From Rubritalea squalenifaciens DSM 18772 (lineage in GTDB: Bacteria > Verrucomicrobiota > Verrucomicrobiia > Verrucomicrobiales > Akkermansiaceae), in contig NZ_FQYR01000002.1 of assembly GCF_900141815.1 (NCBI RefSeq), forward strand, positions 1,115,754 through 1,179,753: a stretch of 64,000 bases of DNA, in the 5' to 3' direction. The notes below the pieces were generated by a model. That model did no database searches. It saw only the letters and a program-made list of their open reading frames with translations, and had not been told where the DNA came from. Of this stretch, positions 46,602 to 55,084 are shown in pieces. A program made the translations under genes and the position numbers. Positions within the stretch are counted from its first letter, which is position 1. Each line of letters begins with the position of its first letter.

Positions 46602-46814
46602 CGTGGTTGGTTACGTAAAATGATTGAAATGCCAGAAACGCTGAAGAGTGGGCGCGCTGCTGGAAGGGGTGAGTGTGAGGCCCTCTTGCCGGGCGGGGGT
46701 TTTATGAGGGGAATTTGGGGAGCCGACAATGAAAATGTACAGCATATGGGCAAGATAGAAAAATAGATGCGTAATCATGAAACCTATTGCTAGAACGAGG
46801 TACATGCTTATAGG

Positions 46815-47840
46815 GTGGCTCCAGTGACAGAGGAAGCATCCAAGAAAGACTATTCTCAGCTCGACCGCGATCACGTTCGTAAGGTCTATAAAGCCATGGT
46901 GAAAGCCCGTGTGTTGGAGACGAAATTGAGCAGTTTGTATAAGGCTGGCAAGATCGTGGGGGGCGTCTATCTAGGTAAAGGCCAGGAGGCGGTGAGTGCC
47001 TCCTTGGGCGCTTGTCTGGAGTTCAATCGTGATATTTTTGCCCCCTTGATTCGTGATCAGGCCGGGCGTACGGCCATGGGGGAAGATCCACTGGATGCAA
47101 CACGAACTTATCTGGGGTCTGCTGAAGGCCCGATGAGAGGCCGGGATGGCAATATTCACCGTGGTCGCCCGAAGGGGGGAATGTTCGCTATGATTAGTCA
47201 CTTGGGGGCGTCTGTTTCCATGGTGGGTGGAGCTCTACTTGCCAGAAGAATTCAGGGCAAGCTTGAGGGCTGTGTGGGGGCTGCCTGTATCGGGGATGGA
47301 GGGACATCTACTGGGGCTTTCCATGAAGGCTTGAACATGGTGGCTGTGGAAAAGCTGCCGATGGTGGTGGTGATTGCGGATAACCAGTTTGCGTATTCGA
47401 CCCCGACAAACCGGCAGTATGCTTGTGAAGATCTTGCAGACAGGGCCAAAGGCTATGGAGTGGCAGGTCACACAGTGGACGGTACTGATTTTCTGGCAAC
47501 CTGCGCAGTGATGCAGGGGGCTGTTGATGCGGCTCGTAGAGGCGAAGGTCCGCAATTGGTCGTGGCAAAATTACTACGCCTCTCAGGTCATGGTGAGCAT
47601 GATGATGGTTCCTATGTTCCTCAGCAAGTGCGTGAAAGTCACTTTGGTCAGGATTGTTTGGATGTCGGCCGAGCTCAGCTCACAGAATACGGAATGGCGA
47701 CTGAAGAGGAAATCGATACTTGGTGGAAGGAGTCTGCCGAGGAGGTCCAAGCTGCTACGGCAACCGCCCAGCGCGAGTCAGCCCCTAATCCATACACCGA
47801 GGAGTGGAGTGCCTACTCCTGTCCACAATTTAAGGCATAA
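46815..47840 (+). CDS. 2-oxoacid (pyruvate-type) dehydrogenase E1 component, alpha subunit
   Basis: The thiamine diphosphate enzyme decarboxylates a 2-oxoacid and passes the acyl group to lipoyl-E2. The 341-residue product starts with GTG at 46815 or possibly GTG at 46824. It has the thiamine diphosphate motif CIGDGGTSTGAFHEGLNMVAVEKLPMVVVIADN and the region GSAEGPMRGRDGNIHRG. The heterodimeric alpha/beta type is used by branched-chain, acetoin and many bacterial pyruvate dehydrogenases. The substrate cannot be fixed from sequence. E1beta follows after 18 bases. Confidence 0.88.
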   Translation: MAPVTEEASKKDYSQLDRDHVRKVYKAMVKARVLETKLSSLYKAGKIVGGVYLGKGQEAVSASLGACLEFNRDIFAPLIRDQAGRTAMGEDPLDATRTYLGSAEGPMRGRDGNIHRGRPKGGMFAMISHLGASVSMVGGALLARRIQGKLEGCVGAACIGDGGTSTGAFHEGLNMVAVEKLPMVVVIADNQFAYSTPTNRQYACEDLADRAKGYGVAGHTVDGTDFLATCAVMQGAVDAARRGEGPQLVVAKLLRLSGHGEHDDGSYVPQQVRESHFGQDCLDVGRAQLTEYGMATEEEIDTWWKESAEEVQAATATAQRESAPNPYTEEWSAYSCPQFKA

Positions 47841-47858
47841 GCGAGGAAAGAGAATTTC

Positions 47859-48827
47859 ATGGAAGTCACCTATATTGATGCAATTCGTGAAGCCCAGATG
47901 AAGGCTCTGGAGGAAAACGACAAGGTATTTATCTATGGCCAAGACATTGGTAAGTTTGGTGGTGCCTTCAAGGCCACCAAGGGGCTTCAAGAGCTCTGGC
48001 CTGACCGAGTGCTCGATTCTCCGATCAGTGAGGACGCCATGATTGGCATGGCTGTGGGGGCTGCGGTTGAAGGAATGAGGCCGATTGTGGAAATGCAGTT
48101 TGCTGACTTTTCGTCGGTTGCTTTCAATCAGATCGTTAACCAAGCTGCGACTCATTACTATCGCACCGGGGTTCCAGTACCGATTACAGTCAGGATGCCG
48201 TCAGGGGGAACTCCGGGTTCCGGGCCTTTCCATAGCCAGAGTATGGAGGGGATCTATGCTCAGTATCCAGGGGTAGTTGTGGTGACGCCTGCTACCGTGG
48301 CAGATGCCTATTCCATGCTGCTCGAGTCTGTGGAGCTCGATGATCCAGTGATTTATTGCGAGCACAAGTTTCTCTACCGTTGGCTGAAGAGCGACAGCTT
48401 TGAAGGAGATGGCCTGCCGATTGGCAAGGCCCGTATCACCCGCAGTGGTAAGCATGCAACCATCGTGACCTACAGTGCCATGGTGCACGAGGCGGTGCGT
48501 GCTGCAGACATTCTTCAGCAAGAAGGTGGTTGGGAAATTGAGGTGGTGGACCTTCGTTCCATCAAGCCTCTGGATACGGATACAATTGTGGCATCCGTAG
48601 CCCGTACCGGGCGTTTGCTGGCCTTGGGTGAGGCTTTCCCCTGGGGAGGAGTAACTGCTGAGGTCGTGTCCCGTGTCTGCGCGGATGGCTTCCATTTGCT
48701 GGATGCGCCTCCAATGCGCCTCAATTCCAAAGACACACCAGTTCCATATCATCCGAAACTATGGGCGACCCATCGTCCGACACCTGAATCCATTTGTGTA
48801 GCGATGCGCCAGCTTTTGGCGTACTAA
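47859..48827 (+). CDS. 2-oxoacid (pyruvate-type) dehydrogenase E1 component, beta subunit
   Basis: The 322-residue product has the conserved start TYIDAIREAQMKALEENDKVFIYGQDIGKFGGAFKATKGL, the VLDSPISEDAMIGMAVGAA motif and EMQFADFSSVAFNQIVNQAA, which hold the cofactor and subunit contacts of E1beta. The C-terminal half shows WEIEVVDLRSIKPLDTDTI. It pairs with the upstream alpha subunit. GCGAGGAAAG just before the ATG is a good ribosome-binding region. Confidence 0.94.
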   Translation: MEVTYIDAIREAQMKALEENDKVFIYGQDIGKFGGAFKATKGLQELWPDRVLDSPISEDAMIGMAVGAAVEGMRPIVEMQFADFSSVAFNQIVNQAATHYYRTGVPVPITVRMPSGGTPGSGPFHSQSMEGIYAQYPGVVVVTPATVADAYSMLLESVELDDPVIYCEHKFLYRWLKSDSFEGDGLPIGKARITRSGKHATIVTYSAMVHEAVRAADILQQEGGWEIEVVDLRSIKPLDTDTIVASVARTGRLLALGEAFPWGGVTAEVVSRVCADGFHLLDAPPMRLNSKDTPVPYHPKLWATHRPTPESICVAMRQLLAY

Positions 48828-48852
48828 TCCCAATTTATTTCTAAACAGAACC

Positions 48853-50079
48853 ATGCCAGAAATTCCAATAGTCATGCCCCAGCTCGGTGAATCCATCGCC
48901 GAGGCAACGATCGTGCGTTTCAATGTCGCGGTGGGAGACACCGTGGAGGCGGATCAAGAAATCATCGAAGTGGAGACCAACAAGGCGACCATGGGGGTGA
49001 CGACGCTATGCGGTGGTGTGGTGAAAGAGATTCTGGCAGAGGAGGGTGTGAGTTATGCCGTTGGCAGTGTGCTTGGTACCGTGGAGGCGACTGAGGAGGA
49101 GCTTGAGCGTACAGGTGTCACAACCGTGGAAGCTCATCAGGAAGAGCATGATCAAGCTCAGGCTGCCGAGGAAGAAGCCAATGTTCATTTCAAGACTGAA
49201 GGTGCGGGCTATTTTGAGCCCAAGGCTGTAGAGCCAAATGTGAAAGGCTTGCCTGTACCTATGGGTAAGAAGGGGGCGCATTACATTTCTCCTCGCATGC
49301 GTGCGCGCATGAATGAGCTAGGTCTGCAGGCAGCGGATATCTCTGCGGTCACAGGTAGTGGTGCTGGCGGGCGTGTTACTGTAGAAGATTTGGAGCAATT
49401 CCTGGAGTACATCAGCACTTGGCCGGCATCCAGTGCCTCGCCGATGCGTCTGGCTGTGGCGGATGCCATGCGCCGTTCATGGACGCGACCTCTCGCGACA
49501 GTCGGCATGCCGCTGGTGATGGATCGTCTCTTGGAGTACCGTTCTCAGCAAAATCCCAAGCCGGGTCTCACGCTTTATGTGCTTCGTGCTTTCGCTCTCG
49601 CTCTGAGTGAAATTCCTTCTGCGGCTGGTTACCTGATCGGTGGAAAAATTGTCGAGCCACGTGCCTTTGATATTGGTCTGGCTGTGCAGGTGGAGGATGG
49701 TGTCATGGTGCCTGTCTTGAGGAGTGTTGATACGAAATCTGTTCAAGAATTAAGTCAGGAGTACAGTGATCTCGTGGATAAAGCGCGTGCGCGCCGTCTC
49801 ACTGAGGAACATACAAAAGGAGGAGTCGCCACGGTGACAAACTTTGGAACCTTTGGCCTGACCTGGGCGACACCAATTCCCTTGCCGAACGAAACTCTCA
49901 TTCTAGGCATCAGTGCAGGCGTGAAGAAGCCGGTCTGGAGTGACCAGGTGGAAACCTTTATTCCCGTTACCGAGGCTGAGTTGAACCTGACTTTCGATCA
50001 CCGTGTGATCGATGGTGGCGATGCTGGCCGCTTGCTTAAGCGGGTCGTCGAGCTACTGAGTAAACCGGAGACTCTCTAA
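48853..50079 (+). CDS. Dihydrolipoyl acyltransferase (E2) of a 2-oxoacid dehydrogenase complex
   Basis: The 408-residue product has one lipoyl domain (about 1-78; lipoyl Lys in VETNKATMGV), a Glu/Ala-rich linker, a peripheral subunit-binding domain (about 140-178, ISPRMRARMNELGLQAADI) and the catalytic core. The core carries the active-site NLTFDHRVIDGGDAGRLLK near the end. The lipoyl motif has Asn-Lys-Ala in place of the common Asp-Lys-Ala. The core is somewhat short. No dihydrolipoamide dehydrogenase (E3) gene follows, so E3 must be shared from elsewhere. It ends the three-gene operon and converges on the next gene with a 17-base gap. Confidence 0.94.
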   Translation: MPEIPIVMPQLGESIAEATIVRFNVAVGDTVEADQEIIEVETNKATMGVTTLCGGVVKEILAEEGVSYAVGSVLGTVEATEEELERTGVTTVEAHQEEHDQAQAAEEEANVHFKTEGAGYFEPKAVEPNVKGLPVPMGKKGAHYISPRMRARMNELGLQAADISAVTGSGAGGRVTVEDLEQFLEYISTWPASSASPMRLAVADAMRRSWTRPLATVGMPLVMDRLLEYRSQQNPKPGLTLYVLRAFALALSEIPSAAGYLIGGKIVEPRAFDIGLAVQVEDGVMVPVLRSVDTKSVQELSQEYSDLVDKARARRLTEEHTKGGVATVTNFGTFGLTWATPIPLPNETLILGISAGVKKPVWSDQVETFIPVTEAELNLTFDHRVIDGGDAGRLLKRVVELLSKPETL

Positions 50080-50096
50080 GGTTGGGCGAGAGAAGT

Positions 50097-51086
50097 TCAA
50101 GGCTCGCTGAGTGCGATTTTGAGATCTGGATTACTCTGTCCATAGCTAACGACTTGGATATCTAAACCGCTATTGCGGTTTAGTCTGTAGGCTCGCCTTA
50201 ACGCGTCAAAAATCCATTCAGGCTGGTTTCCGAATGCACCGCCGCCAAGCAGCGTCAGGTAGACTTTGTCTTGGTAATTCAGATGGTTGTTTACTCTGCC
50301 AGCCAGTAGAGTGGCTTCATAGGCGGCCTCAAGGATCAGGCGCGCAAATGGTTCCCAGAGCTGATTAGGGAGTGCAGAGTAGGCTACGGGTAAGGCTGAG
50401 CAATATACTTGAGAAACACAGTGTTTTGAGTTGCTGAGTGTCACCTCGGTATCCCATTGAATGCCTACTTGTAGGAGCGAGCGCAGGTAGTCTAGCTCTT
50501 GATTACTCTTGGTTAATAGATGGTCGTGAATTTGCTGGAGACCGGCTCTTGTGGGTAAAGCATATCCATTCACCATGTGCCAAAGAGTGTTGTCTTTATT
50601 TCCAAGGGCTTGGCCAAGTTCGCGTAGGCAATCAATCTGCCTAGAGCGGCATTGTCCCCTTTTTCCATCTATGGGTACAAAGTAGTTTCTGTAGATGGTT
50701 CCGGCCCCGCAGGCAATGGCGCAGGCTGGCCCCTGCGTATAGTCGCAGTCGTAACCATCAACACCATCCTCAGGGGTAATCTCGGGAGACACCATTTCCA
50801 GAAGGTTGAATTGGGAGGCTACTTGAAAAAGGGCTGCGGAATTTGATGGGTGTTGATGAAGGTGGGTGACATCGGCAACGAGCTCGCGCATCTGAGATGG
50901 TTCTTCGACCACTGGAAGAGATTTAGTCCGGGTGCGAAGTTCTGCGAGGGAGGTGATTTCCAGTTTCCCGTGACGAGCTTTTCTCCCTGTGGGGTGAAAA
51001 TGCATGTAATCGCCCTCTATTTGAATTTTTGACCAAATATCTGGGCTGTTGCCTTCTTGGAACCCTGTAAGCTGCTTAAACCACAT
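50097..51086 (-). CDS. Unrecognised conserved-looking protein with possible macrodomain-like C-terminus
   Basis: I cannot name the family with confidence. The 329-residue product has no signal peptide or membrane helix. Motif-like stretches are HFHPTGRKARHGKLEITSLAELR near the N-terminus, FNLLEMVSPEITPEDGVDGYDCDYTQGPACAIACGAGTIYRNYF in the middle, and YLTLLGGGAFGNQPEWIFDALRRAYRL followed by LDIQVVSYG near the C-terminus. The last, a Gly-rich loop before a helix after a strand, resembles the phosphate-binding part of macrodomains (ADP-ribose binders or hydrolases). The middle Cys/Gly-rich stretch looks like a second active-site loop. The metallophosphoesterase gene lies 23 bases upstream on the same strand. 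An ADP-ribose-related role is a hypothesis only. Confidence 0.6.
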   Translation of the reverse strand: MWFKQLTGFQEGNSPDIWSKIQIEGDYMHFHPTGRKARHGKLEITSLAELRTRTKSLPVVEEPSQMRELVADVTHLHQHPSNSAALFQVASQFNLLEMVSPEITPEDGVDGYDCDYTQGPACAIACGAGTIYRNYFVPIDGKRGQCRSRQIDCLRELGQALGNKDNTLWHMVNGYALPTRAGLQQIHDHLLTKSNQELDYLRSLLQVGIQWDTEVTLSNSKHCVSQVYCSALPVAYSALPNQLWEPFARLILEAAYEATLLAGRVNNHLNYQDKVYLTLLGGGAFGNQPEWIFDALRRAYRLNRNSGLDIQVVSYGQSNPDLKIALSEP

Positions 51087-51109
51087 AGTGAGGACGTGAG
51101 TTGGGGCTC

Positions 51110-51949
51110 TTATGCTGACTTTAGGGTCAGCATGGCCAACTCAGGTGGGCAGGCGAAGCGTACTCGGACGCCGGTGGTGCCCACTCCACGGGAGACGAAG
51201 AGGCGCGATTGGCCATGTTCAAAGGTATCGTAGATGTATTTACGTCCGAAGGAAACGGTTCTTGGGGCGTACCCGATCAGCGGCACGCGGCACTGGCCGC
51301 CGTGGGTGTGACCAGAGAGCTGGAGCATGACTTCTCGCTTGGCGACGACATTGTCGAAGAAATCAGGCTCGTGGACCAGGGCGAGAGTGGGAATCTTGCT
51401 GGTGAGACCTTTCATGGTGCGAGTGAGGTCCGGGTGGCCATGCCAGATGTGGTCGGAGCCGGCGATGGCGAGTAGGTCGCCGCCAATATTCAGGACGGTA
51501 TTCTCGTTGATTAGAAAGGTGATTCCCGTCTGCTCGAACAGCTGCTTCATGTGATTGCCGGAGGTGGTCCAGCCGTCATGATTGCCCATGATGGCAAAGA
51601 CTCCGTGCTTGGCCTCCAGTTTGGAGAGGTGCTCTAGGAGGGGGGCGATGTTTTTGGTCTTGCTGTCGATGAAGTCACCAGTGAGCGCAATGATGTCAGG
51701 TTTCTGTGCGTTGGTGGCTTTGATTACCTCTTCTTGCAGCTCGTAATCAGAGTCGGGATCATAGTGGAAGTCCGTAAGGTGAGCGATCCTGAGACCGTCT
51801 AGAGATGATGGCAAAAGTGGGAGTTTGAGCTCTTTTTCCGTGATGGAAAGGTAGTTGGGCTCAATGAAAAAGGCATCTAATGACGAGCCAATCGCGCCTG
51901 CTCCAAGCAGGAAGATGGCTTTGCGTCGGGAGATGGGAGGTAATTTCAT
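51110..51949 (-). CDS. Calcineurin-like metallophosphoesterase (YkuE/YaeI type) with twin-arginine-like leader
   Basis: The 279-residue product has the full metallophosphatase set: LRIAHLTDFHYDPDS (D-x-H), IIALTGDFIDS (GDxx), AIMGNHDGW (GNH-D) and LSGHTHGGQCRVPLIG (GHxH). The N-terminus SRRKAIFLLGAGAIGSSLDAF resembles a twin-arginine export signal or an N-terminal anchor. Relatives act on phospholipids or UDP-diacylglucosamine-like substrates at the membrane. The substrate here is unknown. It is followed at 23 bases by the unrecognised 50097-51086 gene, which suggests a two-gene operon. Confidence 0.88.
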   Translation of the reverse strand: MKLPPISRRKAIFLLGAGAIGSSLDAFFIEPNYLSITEKELKLPLLPSSLDGLRIAHLTDFHYDPDSDYELQEEVIKATNAQKPDIIALTGDFIDSKTKNIAPLLEHLSKLEAKHGVFAIMGNHDGWTTSGNHMKQLFEQTGITFLINENTVLNIGGDLLAIAGSDHIWHGHPDLTRTMKGLTSKIPTLALVHEPDFFDNVVAKREVMLQLSGHTHGGQCRVPLIGYAPRTVSFGRKYIYDTFEHGQSRLFVSRGVGTTGVRVRFACPPELAMLTLKSA

Positions 51950-51988
51950 GTACTCAGTTATAGGAGCCTATGATGAGGGTCATGTGAA

Positions 51989-52486
51989 GTGAATATGAAA
52001 TATTCGGGAGTTGATGCTTGGGCTAAAGATGTGTCAGAAATGGATATGAGCAAGGAGAGATTGTCTATTCCTCAGTATGCAATGGCTTTGGCGCATGTTG
52101 CGAGCCTGCGGAGCGAAGATCCCTATCGCAAGGTGGGGGCGGCAGCTTTGGACTTTGATAACAGGGTTGTAGGGACTGCCTACAATGGTCTGGCTCCGGG
52201 GTTTGATGCTCCCGAGGGCTTCTGGGATGATCGTGATAAGAGGCAGAAATTTATGCTGCACGCTGAGGTCAATCTTTGCAGTTTGTTCAAGAGAGGTGAA
52301 GTTCGCGTGATTGCTACGACTACGATGCCGTGCACTGCTTGCATGCAGACCTTGTGCGCTTATGGGGTGGAGGAAATCTATTACCGGGATGTGTACAAAC
52401 AGTCTGATGCTCCTGAAATTGCTAAAATTTACGGGATCAAGCTCGAGCAGGTAGCTGATTACCCGCTGCATGCATCTGGCGAGTAA
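51989..52486 (+). CDS. Deoxycytidylate deaminase family protein
   Basis: The 165-residue zinc deaminase has HAEVN (zinc His and proton-shuttling Glu) and TMPCTACMQTLC (two zinc cysteines). The N-terminal RSEDPYRKVGAAALDFDNRVVGTAYNGLAPGFD is typical of dCMP deaminases. It would turn dCMP into dUMP for thymidylate synthesis. Other cytidine/deoxycytidylate deaminase activities are possible. An alternative start at 52043 (MDMSKERLS) would trim 18 residues. It is transcribed divergently from the metallophosphoesterase. Confidence 0.85.
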   Translation: MNMKYSGVDAWAKDVSEMDMSKERLSIPQYAMALAHVASLRSEDPYRKVGAAALDFDNRVVGTAYNGLAPGFDAPEGFWDDRDKRQKFMLHAEVNLCSLFKRGEVRVIATTTMPCTACMQTLCAYGVEEIYYRDVYKQSDAPEIAKIYGIKLEQVADYPLHASGE

Positions 52487-52492
52487 GTATTT

Positions 52493-52526
52493 CCCCCGCC
52501 CAAGGCGAATGCCCTGAACGGGGGGT
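52493..52526. terminator. Hairpin between convergent deaminase and PEP-CTERM genes
   Basis: CCCCCG pairs with CGGGGG around an inner GGC-GAAT-GCC helix. There is no T run. It occupies the 76-base gap between two facing stops. Confidence 0.4.
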
Positions 52527-52562
52527 GTTGTGTGTGCGCCATGAAAGAACGTGGCTGTGTCG

Positions 52563-53282
52563 TCAGGCCTTTTTGCGTACCAGCAAGAACGTGGTTCCAG
52601 CTAATCCTAGCATCAAGGCTGGTGTGGGTTCAGGTATTTCGGGGCTGCTTATCGTGCTAGAAGGTTCTATTTCTAAAATGAGATTGTAATGGCTTGAGAC
52701 GGTTACTCTCTCTGTGGCGGATACGTGGTTTTGGAAAGAGATTAGGTATTCCCCCGGTGATAGAAGCGTGCTGAAGGCATTGCTGTTAAGCTGATGCAGG
52801 ACCTGCTCACCTGATCCGTCGAAGATGGTGAAGGAGGTGCCGTCAGTAGTGCTTCCTGCAACTTGGCTTTTATCCATGCGTAAGATGACAGGGTCTCCGC
52901 TTACGGATAATTTGAACGAGAGCTCGCTATGCATGTAGCTGTAGTCAGCATTCCCTCCTTGAATGACGGTGGACTGGCTGACCCAGTTGAGCTTTGCTCC
53001 AGTCGAGCTTCCGGGGGGTGTTAGGCTGTCTAGTGCTCCTGGGTCTAGCGAGTAGCTCAGGCTGTATTCAGCTTTTGATGCGCCTTGGGTGGTATTTCCC
53101 GTTTCATCGGTGAAAGGGGAAATGGGGGTAGAAATTTGCAGGCTGCTTTTGGTTTTAGAGTTCTTGATGATTTCTGCCGAGTGAGTGCGTTCAAATCCAG
53201 TGATGACAACTGCGGCCTCGGATTGATGCTGGGTTATGGATGGGAGGATGGCTGTGATGCATATCCAATGGGTGATTTTCAT
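52563..53282 (-). CDS. Secreted PEP-CTERM protein of unknown function
   Basis: The 239-residue product has a signal peptide (MKITHWICITAILPSITQHQSEA), a Ser/Thr-rich beta-type middle and the sorting signal IPEPTPALMLGLAGTTFLLVRKKA at the C-terminus. The middle contains ILRMDKSQVAGSTTDGTSFTIFDGSGEQVLHQL, which looks like a jelly-roll-type strand pattern. No enzyme motif is seen. It needs an exosortase encoded elsewhere. It is the second such protein in the window. Confidence 0.82.
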   Translation of the reverse strand: MKITHWICITAILPSITQHQSEAAVVITGFERTHSAEIIKNSKTKSSLQISTPISPFTDETGNTTQGASKAEYSLSYSLDPGALDSLTPPGSSTGAKLNWVSQSTVIQGGNADYSYMHSELSFKLSVSGDPVILRMDKSQVAGSTTDGTSFTIFDGSGEQVLHQLNSNAFSTLLSPGEYLISFQNHVSATERVTVSSHYNLILEIEPSSTISSPEIPEPTPALMLGLAGTTFLLVRKKA

Positions 53283-53992
53283 GGGTTTGGGGTGGTTTTA
53301 GGGAGTTGTGTAGATGTGGGGGAATAGGGCGCACGTTCCCCGCTTAATGCATCTAACCGTAATGCTTAAGGGTGAAATGGGCGGATCAGAACCTCGGAAA
53401 ACTATGAGGTAGATGGAATTCTCCTGACTTGGTGGAAGTGAAAAGTCCTATTCCAATGCGAGAGGGGGAGTTCTCATTGGCCAAGTCAGTGGCTGGTCGT
53501 TCGATAGCCTGACGGGTACACGCTGAAGGGGGTGTCCTGGTTGATTGCAAAGATGGCTCGGCTGGTTTTGCCGAGGCAGAGAAGGAAGTGCTGAGTCAGC
53601 TGTCTGAGTGACTCTGCTGAGGCTCTCAAACTGAGAGTTTCAGTGATAGGAGGAGTTGTTCTTACTTGGGAGCTATGGGGCGTGATGACGCTCATGGCTG
53701 GTGAGGGTTTCTGTAGTATGTTAGATAAATGTCTAACAATGAGATAATGCATCTAAGGGGAGCTAAAGTCAATATTATGAGAGACCTAATAGTGAAGAAT
53801 CGTTAAACGAACGTTTTCCTCAGCATGGTAAGGAACCGTTGATGGTCGGCGAGAGAGGGGTTCAGATCTGTATGTGATGATCTGGAAATCACGAGGTGGT
53901 TGGGGGTGTTGGCAGTTTTTTGGCTCGAGCGTGCCATGTCAGATCTCTTTCCTTGCAATGGCGGGGTTTCTGGTGAGGATATGCAGCATCTA
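53283..53992. other. Gene-free region with repeats upstream of the ABC importer
   Basis: No convincing gene is present. Two copies of TAATGCATCTAA lie at 53345-53356 and 53745-53756. GTTAGA-TAAATG-TCTAAC at 53720-53737 is a perfect palindrome. CTCTCAAACTGAGAG forms a hairpin near 53626-53640. The region probably contains the promoter and operator of the importer operon and may include the scar of a small mobile element. An 88-codon frame at 53486-53752 (-) has no coding features. Confidence 0.4.
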
Positions 53993-55084
53993 ATGGATGC
54001 TATTCGAATAGATTCGGTCAGTAAGACCTACGATAAAGGTGTGCAGGCTCTCAAAGACGTCACGCTTCATGTGGAAGCGGGGGAGTTGTTCTTTCTCTTG
54101 GGGGCGAGTGGTTGCGGTAAAACTACTTTGCTCAGGACGATTGCGGGTCTTGAAGAGCCGGATCAGGGGAGCATCTATTTCGGTGAGCGGAACGTGACTA
54201 ATGTACCGACTCATAAACGCGAGGCAGCCATGGTATTCCAATCCTATGCTCTCTGGCCTCACATGTCTGTTGGAGAAAATGTGGCCTTTGGTCTGGAGGA
54301 ACGTGGTATTCAAGGGGATGAACTGGTTGATAGAACCTTGGAGGCTCTCGAGGGGGTGCAATTGGGAGGTTATGAGGACAGGCGGATTGATCAGCTATCT
54401 GGTGGGCAGCAGCAGCGTGTGGCTTTGGCGAGGGCCTTGGTGGTTAGGCCTAAGTGTCTTTTGCTCGATGAGCCACTTTCAAACCTGGATGCCCAGTTGC
54501 GTTTGGAGATGCGGACGGAGATCCGCCGGATTGTGAAAGAGTTTGGGTTGACTGCGATTTATGTGACACACGACCAGGAAGAGGCTTTGAGTGTGGCTGA
54601 CCGTATTGCTGTGATGCATGACGGTAAAGTAGCCCAGGTGGGAACCCCTGAGGAAATCTATAAGATGCCGCGTACACAGCAGGTTTCCCAGTTTATGGGA
54701 GAAGTGAATCTCATGAGCGGCAAGGTGGACTGGATCGTAAAAGACACAGAAGACGAGTATGTTGTGCGAGTGATTACGAGGGCGGGTGAGATTTTTCAAG
54801 GATGTGTTACTGAGAGGAACTGGAAGCCTGAGGTCGGTGATGTGGTGACGATTTCAGTGCGCCCTGAAGCCCTACGTTTCGATGACAGTGGAGACGTGAT
54901 CAACCAAGTTTATGGCAAGGTGTTGGAGCGAGTCTATCAAGGACCTACCATTCAGTATCTGATTCGAAGTGTGGACGGCATCTATCTGCAAGTATCCGTA
55001 ATGAATCCGAGAATGCTCCGTGAACCAGGCGAGGAGGTAGCCCTCACGTCTCGACAGCAGGATGTAGTGATGTTGCGTCCGTGA
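53993..55084 (+). CDS. ABC transporter ATP-binding protein, iron(III)/polyamine (CUT/FbpC-PotA) type
   Basis: The ATPase subunit has Walker A LLGASGCGKTTLLRT, the Q-loop VFQSYALWPHM, the signature [17 protein letters not shown], Walker B CLLLDEPLSNLDAQLR and the H-loop in YVTHDQEEAL. A C-terminal TOBE-like domain (about 240-363) is present. The start is uncertain: ATG 53993 (MDAIRIDSVSKTYD) fits the domain boundary, while ATG 53981 and an upstream start at 53900 are in frame. The stop overlaps the next start (TGATG), so coupling with the binding protein is likely. Confidence 0.92.
   Translation: MDAIRIDSVSKTYDKGVQALKDVTLHVEAGELFFLLGASGCGKTTLLRTIAGLEEPDQGSIYFGERNVTNVPTHKREAAMVFQSYALWPHMSVGENVAFGLEERGIQGDELVDRTLEALEGVQLGGYEDRRIDQLSGGQQQRVALARALVVRPKCLLLDEPLSNLDAQLRLEMRTEIRRIVKEFGLTAIYVTHDQEEALSVADRIAVMHDGKVAQVGTPEEIYKMPRTQQVSQFMGEVNLMSGKVDWIVKDTEDEYVVRVITRAGEIFQGCVTERNWKPEVGDVVTISVRPEALRFDDSGDVINQVYGKVLERVYQGPTIQYLIRSVDGIYLQVSVMNPRMLREPGEEVALTSRQQDVVMLRP

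Noticed and set aside
53486..53752. 88-codon open frame on the minus strand in a gene-free region
   Set aside because: It has no ribosome-binding site, no domain and a composition not unlike random sequence. It also spans the palindrome and one repeat copy.
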